From Pseudorasbora parva (taxonomy: Eukaryota > Chordata > Actinopteri > Cypriniformes > Gobionidae), in NCBI RefSeq assembly GCF_024679245.1, contig NC_090196.1:11700782-11764781 (forward strand): a stretch of DNA of 64,000 nucleotides, written 5' to 3'. Positions within the stretch are counted from its first letter, which is position 1. The number at the start of each line of letters is the position of its first letter. Both the position numbers and the translations under genes were made by a program. Shown in pieces: positions 57,186 through 64,000 of this stretch. Under the pieces are notes generated by a model. It was not told the origin of the DNA, did no database searches, and saw only the letters and a list, made by a program, of their open reading frames with translations.

Positions 57186-59366
57186 AAGTTATAACAATCA
57201 CCACTATCTCAGAATATCATCCGTGATTATACCTGTATTGTTTAATTTATTGTCTCTACAGCACAAAGGCAGGAGACTAATGCCCCAATAATATGTCCCC
57301 TGTATGTGAATTTTGTTTCCAGAGGTTGTTAACCCTGCTGTGTTTTGGGAATAGAAACAGCTTGCAGTGCATTCCAATAGACTAAGATAACAGCTCAGAG
57401 GTGATACTTTTTCTAATAGGGTAATCACATGCCATGTGGTTCACTTCTTACAAGTGGGCAAATGGGGTTGACGTCAGTGGATGTTTACAACAATTTGCTT
57501 GATCAATGCCAAAGCCAAACCTGTGTAAGAAATTTGGCGATTCAAAAAGGCAGAATTTTGGTGAAGGAATATAAACAACCATATTTGGTTTGATGGAGTA
57601 ATTTCTAAGAGAAGAAGAGAGCATGTAAGGTCAGGAAACTGGGTTTTTTCATTGTCAGGTTCGGGAGGTTTGATGAGAAACACATTTTTAGTTCTTTACG
57701 TAAAGGGTGGCAAGCATACAGGAGCTGCTCTTAATTACGTTTTTTCTAAAACATAATTTGCACATAATTGTACCTCAGACGTGAATATTTAAACAATATA
57801 GTGTTTTAAAATATGTAAGTTGCTAACTTGTTCCTGTTTTTCACCTGCTTGCTTGTTTAGTATTATGCTAACAGACCCAACCGCTTTAGGCAAGGAAATG
57901 TTATATTAGGACTGGAATTCCCAACATTAGACTAAGATAAAATAATACACATAAAAATGTCCCATGACATTTCAATCCCATCATTCTTTTCTCAGACCCT
58001 CTCTAAATGCCCTCAAATGTTTATCATTCTTTGATACCCCAATTTAAACTAAAATATATTTATAGTCTGAGACTCAGTCTGAGGGGAATTTTTTTTTCTT
58101 ATCCACAAATACAATATATTTTGAAGCTGTTTAATTAATTCAGATCTGAAAAATATATAGATGTTTATAATTAATTATAATTCTTAAAAAAATATATAGT
58201 TTATATTTCATAACTAGTGTTGCATCATAGCATGATAAAGCATGATCAAAATACATCACAACTGCTGAAAAATACTGTTTTTGTTTTGTTTTGTAGAAAA
58301 ACATATCTTATAAAGTGATGTAATCATACAAAAATTGTGTTACTATTGCCCCCTCTGTGTTTTATTTTACTTCGGTTAAAAATGTCATTTATATTAATCT
58401 TGTACTGACTCCTGTGGTAACAAAAACACACAACTATATGACATGACTTAATCTGCCCTCTAATGGCCAAATACACAAACACCAGATGAGACCCAGGCAC
58501 ATTCCTGTTGTGCTGATGTAATCACAAAATCCCACTTTCCATGGGAACAGAAGATACATTTTTTGATTCCCAGCAAGTGCAATTTCCAAAAGCAAGACAC
58601 TGGTGACCTTCTCATAGCCTGCATGATGGCACACTCAAGACTGCTGAATAATATTTTGGATTTGAGAAGTTGCATCTGTAATAATCAGGTTGTATTTTAA
58701 CATGCAACGTATTTGCCTCTTACACACTGGATTTTCAGTTTCTGGTTTTATATATGAACCAATGATTGACAAGTAATCATGACAAATGTTGGCATTAGCA
58801 GATGTTTAGATGTTTCTGTACTCTTATGATATGCTGCACCAAAGATTTGATGATCTGACGTCTGCAATGTGAATGACCAGATGGTGGTAGAGTTGACCAG
58901 CAGAGTGAGTTAGGCACTCAACAGTCCAGTGGAAGTGCTTATTAAAACTATACTACTGCACAGTTACAATTCTGTCTGCATTCCAAAATATGTTCTCTCT
59001 TAAAAAACAAACAAAACAAAAAACAGATAAAATAGTAAGCTGGAAGGTCCACATAACATACAAATAAGGTTATTCGAATTAATATGAATTCACCAGCAAA
59101 TTAGCCAAGACATAAAATGTTTAATATGCATACATTAAAAGATTGTATCCACCATTTTGCTGTCCAACAGGCAAATTGATAAAATAGTTCAAGTGTATAA
59201 ACTAACAACAGTTTGTTTTCTTTGTAAAGGTTTGTTCACATAAAGAATGCTAACTATATTAATGTTCACACCAGTGGACACTGGTAAAATAACAATAATG
59301 TTCTGTTTATTATGTAATGTGCACGTAATGTTGTCTGCAGTTTTGTTGTCTGCCACTTTAAATACT
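57186..59366. other. intergenic, no recognised feature
   Basis: AT-rich, with no supportable coding region or repeat. Confidence 0.5.
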
Positions 59367-59583
59367 CTTAAAGGGATAGTTCTCCCAAAAATGAAAAAGT
59401 TTTGTGTTAATCTGCTTACCCCCAGGCCATCCAGGCCATCCGATTGTTTCTTCAGTGGAACACAAATTAAGATTTTTAACTCCAACCTTTGCTCGTATAA
59501 TGCTTGTCAATGTGGTATAATTCGAATTAGACCCCATTGATATGCATTATACAAGCAACTATTTGGGTGAACGATTCCTTTAA
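59367..59583. mobile_element. 217-base TIR MITE
   Basis: Left end cttaaagggatagttctccc and right end tttgggtgaacgattcctttaa are inverted. Internal gtataatgc / gcattatac arms pair. Confidence 0.8.
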
Positions 59584-59808
59584 TGTCGGGTGGATTCTGA
59601 CTGGCTGTCAATGTTGGGTAAGTTACTCTAAACTAATTAATAGTTTCTAATTGCATCTTCAATAGTGTAATTAGATTACTGTTCTAATTGCTCTATCTAA
59701 AGAAATCCCTTTTCAATTGAAACAAGTTGAAAATTCAACTTTTAATTCTATCAAATAAACAAAATTCGGACAGTGATTCCAACAATGTAGTTCCTCTTTT
59801 TGGATGTT

Positions 59809-60877
59809 TGGAAGCCCATTTCTGCCACATAAGTGTACAAATCATGCTTTGTTAAATTATAATTAGACCATTAAAAGTCAGAATTATGACATAAACAGTC
59901 AAAATTATGACATACTAACTCATAATTGAGTTTATAATAAGTAAATTCTAAGCTGTAAAGTTAGAATTGTAAGAAATTGAGATAAAATCAGAATAATGAA
60001 AAAAAATATGACTCACAATTGAGATATAAAAGTCAAAGTTCTGATCTTTAAAGTTGTTATTATAATAAAAAGTCAAAATGATACATTACAATTATGGTCA
60101 AAATTATGAGATAAAATCATAATAATGACAAAAAGTTTAAATTATGAGATGCGTAATAATTATAACGGAGTTTTAATTATTAGATAAAATTCATTATTAT
60201 GACAATAAAAGTCATACTAAGTCATTATGACTTTTTATATAATAATTTAGACCTTGTCATAATTGACATTGTGACTTTTCATCTCATAATTATGACTTAA
60301 AAATTATACACACACAGTTGATAGATTAAAAAGTCAAACTTCTGACATACTAAGTAATAATTATACAAATAAAAAGTTGAAATTATACAAAAATTATACA
60401 ATTGTGGGACCCACTTTATATTAGGTGGCCTTAACTACTGTGTACTAACATTGTAATTAATCATTTGATACAATGCACTTATTGTGTGCGTACATGTTTT
60501 TACATTGTACTTACATTTAAAAAAAAAACCTGCATGTAATTACATCTGTAATTAATTTCTGTAGTTACATTTGTAATTACACAGTTGGCGCTTCCCTTAC
60601 ACCTAACCCTACCCTTAAACTGACCCACACCACCACACCTGTGCCTAACTCTACCCGTATCCTACCTCATTGTCAGCAAAGGTGTTTTAAAAATACAATT
60701 TGAACACAGTAAGTACATTGTACTTATTTTTTGATGTAAGTACATAGTACTCAAGGCCACCTAATATAAAGTGGGGCCCAATTTTGATTTCTTCTCATAT
60801 GACATTTGACTTTTTATATCATAATTCTGATTTACCAAAGCATTATTTTTTTTCCATGTGATAGAATTGGGCTTCCA
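59809..60877. mobile_element. TIR element with an AT-rich repeat body
   Basis: Starts tggaagcccatttctgccac and ends gatagaattgggcttcca, with atgctttg / caaagcat next inward at both ends. The body is a run of degenerate units based on aaaagtcataattatgagat. The element at 60414-60780 interrupts it. Confidence 0.75.
60414..60780. mobile_element. 367-base TIR element nested in the one at 59809-60877
   Basis: Ends tgggacccactttatatta and taatataaagtggggccca, with about 28 bases of near-perfect inverted repeat (through ggtggcctt). The interior has the taacccta-type and tacatg-type motifs of a common fish repeat. Confidence 0.85.
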
Positions 60878-61979
60878 TACTTCTGTGTCGTTATCATTTA
60901 GGCTGTGGTGTGGACTTTGCTATTCTCATAGATTGATTATTAAAGTTATTGTCTATGGTGTGAACTGGCCGTTGATTCCACAGTGTTGCAAAACTCCAGA
61001 GCAGTAGCTGGTCCTGTGTTCAACTGTGGATTGTGCATGTTGTCTGTATGTGGCAGTGAAAGGCAGCTGTTTCTCATAAGTTCATGTGACTGAAGGGCCA
61101 GAGACCACAGATGGGTCATGACGTTACTGACATAATAATGTGTCACAGTAGTGCCTGGAAGCAGGACCTCATTAGCCAATAAAAACTCTTACCATTTGTA
61201 CCATTTGATTCCAATGCAGTATTCAGTGGGGTTGAAAATGAATGACAACATTACTAATAATATACATAAATGGCTGTTTTTAAACTAAAATTCAGTCTCC
61301 TAAATGGTCCCAAAGGACACCAGATCTCATGGTAGCAGTTTTCCAAATGTTATAACCCTTGTATTCGGTTTCAGGGTCTGTCTAAGTGCCCTTGGAAATG
61401 ATGTGCCCTCAACATAGTTTGGCTTCTTCTTGCATTTAGTGCAACAGGGTCAGGAGATATACTTAGCTAGTGGACACTTGCAGTTCAACACTTGAGCTCC
61501 TTGAAGAAACTTAAGAGGGTCCTTGAGCATGGACGGTTCACCCATGCTATTAAATACAGACTGCCCTGACCTTACATGGAGGCGTTGACTGCTCTGGATC
61601 CAGAAACAGGAGATGTTGGGTGAGCTGGGTGTGAAAGTGCAAGCCTGAAATGGCTCATTGGGAGTGCTGGGGGTTCCTCTGTTGTCTTTGGAAAAAAATT
61701 AAATGGTAAGGCCCAGTATTTTTCTAAGACCAACTGGGATGATTGAGATTGATTATTTATTAAATATATTCAAATGTGTTATATATTAACATTTAAATTT
61801 TTCCGCAAAATATACTTAAATGCAGAATAATTGCATTTGCAATAAAAATACATCCACTAATGATGCTCAAATATCATTAGTACACACAGCATGGTAGAAT
61901 GGTATTAACATAGTATTCTCCAGGGACCGTGGAAATAAAATGGTACACGAGTACTGTAATTATTTAGTAATTGTATTAA
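60878..61979. other. intergenic; weak coding-like stretch
   Basis: Mostly featureless. A minus-strand open frame of about 78 codons at 61457-61690 is Pro/Ser/Thr-rich and followed internally by a donor-like gtaagg, but resembles no protein I know. Confidence 0.35.
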
Positions 61980-62146
61980 CTGTAAAAAAAGACAATCCAT
62001 AAGGCATGACATGTTTTACATTACTTCAACTCATCGAAATAAGCGAATTTAAACTCATTCTTATGTCAGTTTAATGTAATTTAATTTGAAATGACTTACA
62101 CAGCCAAGTTGATTGTACATTTAAGGTACCATTTTTTTTTTACAGT
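61979..62146. mobile_element. short foldback MITE (actgtaaaaaa family)
   Basis: Begins aactgtaaaaaaa and ends ttttttttacagtgtt, the end pattern of the element at 27305-27700, here only about 168 bases long. Confidence 0.6.
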
Positions 62147-62228
62147 GTTGAAAATTTGTTTAAATCTTTCTTTATGCCTTTCAGGATTGTTCATCAAATA
62201 AGCACATATTGCAGACAAAAATGGAATA

Positions 62229-63017
62229 TTAAAGGGTTAGTTCACCCAAAAAATGAAATTTCTTTCATTAATGACTCACCCCTAAAGTCGTTCCTCACCC
62301 GTAAGACCTCTGTTCATCCTCAGAACACGCTTTAAGATATTTTAGATTTAGTCCGAGGCCTTTCAGTCCTTTGAATGTAAGTGTATGCCCACTTGCTGTC
62401 CACGTCCAGAAGGTAATGAAAACATAATCAAAGTAGTCCATATCAGTTGGTTAGTTAGACTCTTTTGAAGTGTCGACAATATACACTTTGGTCCAAAAAT
62501 AACCAAAAATACGACTTTATTCAGCGTTGTCTTCTCTTCCACGTCTGCTTTCAAACCTCAAATAATGAATCAAACGGTCTCGAATCAGCAGATTGATTCG
62601 TGATTCATATCGCCAATGTCACGTGATTTCAGCAGTTTGATAGTTTGACACGCGATCTGAATCTTGAATCATGACCGTTTGATTCTTTATTTGAGGAACA
62701 TGGAAGAGAAGACAACGCTGAATAAAGTCGTATTTTTGGTTATTTGTGGACCAAAATATATTGTCAACGCTTCAAAAAAATTCTAACTAACCAACTGATG
62801 ACACATATGGACTACTTTGATGATGTTTTCATTACCTTCTTGACGTGGACAGCAAGTGGGCATACACTTACATTCAAAGGACTGAAAGACCTCGGACTAA
62901 ATCTAAAATATCTTAAACTGTGTTCCGAGGATAAACAGATGGCCTACAGGTGTGGAACGACATTAGGGTGAGTCATTAATGAAAGAATATACATTTTTGG
63001 GTGAACAGACCCTATAA
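62229..63017. mobile_element. long palindromic (Angel-like) MITE
   Basis: About 360-base inverted arms face each other around a centre near 62630: ttaatgactcacccctaaagtcg / attagggtgagtcattaatg, tttagtccgaggcctttcag / ctgaaagacctcggactaaa, and cgactttattcagcgttgtctt / aagacaacgctgaataaagtcg all pair. There is no gene. Confidence 0.92.
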
Positions 63018-63089
63018 ATCTGTTATGTGGGCAATAAAGTTCACATAAAGCCTACAATACCATTAAAAGTTTGTGTTTTGTTTTGGGGT

Positions 63090-63900
63090 TTTTCCCCGAA
63101 AGGAATTAATACTTTTGTTCACCAAGGATGCATTGGGGGCATATGGCATGATTCTCATATGCTAAACATGGCCAAATTATATTTCCATGACAAATACACT
63201 CTTCCGGGATTCTGAAAGTTTTTTTCGATTATGAATGTATGATGTCATAAAGAATGGAATTCCTTGTATGGTCTCCCGGATGAGCGCGTGCACATCAACC
63301 AGAGTGAAAGCACTGCCATCATGGAGCTTCGTTCGGGTTACGGGAGCTGTCGGCAGTGTCAGTCCTTATGTTTTTAGTCCAGTAAATCAATAATGCTACT
63401 AAAGAAGTGTATTTCTGGTTGTGAGGGAAATATAACCTTGTTCAGCTTCCCAAATAACCCAGTGTTAAGGGAACAGATGATGCAGTTTGTTTTCCCGGAG
63501 CAGAAACAGAGTTCTGCAAGTGTGTGATGCTGAACTTTTGGACTTTCTATTCATCAAAGAAACCAGTTTTTTATGGTTGTCAAACAAAATATTAAGCAGC
63601 ACAACTGCTTTCAACATTGATAATAATAATAAATGATCTTAGAATGATTTCTGAAGGATCATGGTAGACTGAAGCAATGGTGCAATGATGCTGAAAATTC
63701 TGCTTTGCATCATAGGAATAAAATGCATTTTAACATATATGTAAATAGAATACACTTATTTTAAATGTTAACAAAAGTTCACAATTAAATTGTTTTTACT
63801 GTATTTATGATCATAAAATGCAGCTTTGATGAGCATAATAGTCGACTTTTAAAAACATTTAAAAAAAATTACCGACCCCAAACTTTTGAACAGTAGTGTA
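63090..63900. mobile_element. MITE (ctactgttcaaaagttt family), interrupted
   Basis: Left part: aattaatacttttgttcaccaaggatgcattg (to about 63138). Right part from about 63528: ctttctattcatcaaagaa ... gatttctgaaggatcatg ... gaccccaaacttttgaacagtagtgta. The two are separated by about 390 foreign bases. Confidence 0.65.
63139..63527 (+). mobile_element. THAP-like transposase relic inserted in the MITE
   Basis: The frame at about 63396-63527 encodes KKCISGCEGN, then TLFSFPNNPVLREQMMQFVF, then a stop. The C-x3-C spacing and (L/F)FxFP...R..W/M pattern resemble a THAP-type zinc finger as in P-element and Kolobok-type transposases. Only this part is present. Confidence 0.45.
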
Positions 63901-63911
63901 CATTCCAAAAC

Positions 63912-64000
63912 CACACTGTAAAATATTTTATGATCAATAAGTTATGGCAACATGTTTTTACATTGCTTTAGTTCATTAAGATAACACTGGGACAATGTAA
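63912..64000. mobile_element. start of another actgtaaaa-type MITE (cut by window end)
   Basis: Begins cacactgtaaaatatttta; the window ends before a second terminus. Confidence 0.35.

Overview
This window looks like a teleost fish nuclear chromosome, most likely from a cyprinid. The genes have introns, the non-coding DNA is AT-rich with long (TA)n, (TG)n, (TTA)n and (ATTC)n arrays, and about half of the recognisable structure is fish-type DNA transposons, foldback MITEs, LINE 3' tails and one chromodomain Ty3/gypsy element. Species cannot be fixed from the sequence alone.

Two host genes can be supported. On the + strand, one large coding exon (2597-5599, 1000 codons) encodes a low-complexity Pro/Thr/Lys-rich protein that I assign to PRR33 (prr33). 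On the - strand, a 12-exon gene running from 42520 down to 9417 encodes a 580-residue protein with a caldesmon-like coiled coil and the C-terminal signature of lymphocyte-specific protein 1 (lsp1). I rebuilt it exon by exon: all 11 introns are GT-AG and every split codon closes. The two genes are convergent, tail to tail across about 3.8 kb. LSP1 and PRR33 are also neighbours in the LSP1-TNNT3-PRR33 region of human 11p15.5 (from memory), which supports both calls.

Layout: 1-2596, upstream of prr33, with a possible 5' untranslated exon; 2597-5599, prr33; 5600-9416, intergenic with a degraded DNA transposon; 9417-42520, lsp1, whose introns hold most of the mobile elements. The lsp1 intron between 22.4 and 32.7 kb carries two Tc1-type elements (26775-28299 broken; 29331-30943 with an intact 331-residue DD34E transposase) and a hAT-type relic with a smaller MITE inside it. 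From 42.5 to 64 kb I find no supportable host gene. That part holds MITEs, a pogo/CENP-B-like transposase relic, a decayed Ty3/gypsy retrotransposon with two LTRs (about 50950-55453), nested TIR elements near 60 kb, a 790-bp palindromic MITE near 62.6 kb and a THAP-like relic near 63.4 kb.

No wholly new system is evident. The strongest points are the apparently intact Tc1-like transposon with inverted/direct repeat (IR/DR) ends lying in a TA microsatellite, several element-in-element nestings with readable target-site duplications, the long caldesmon-like form of fish lsp1, and the 11-unit TPTxEIKR array in prr33.
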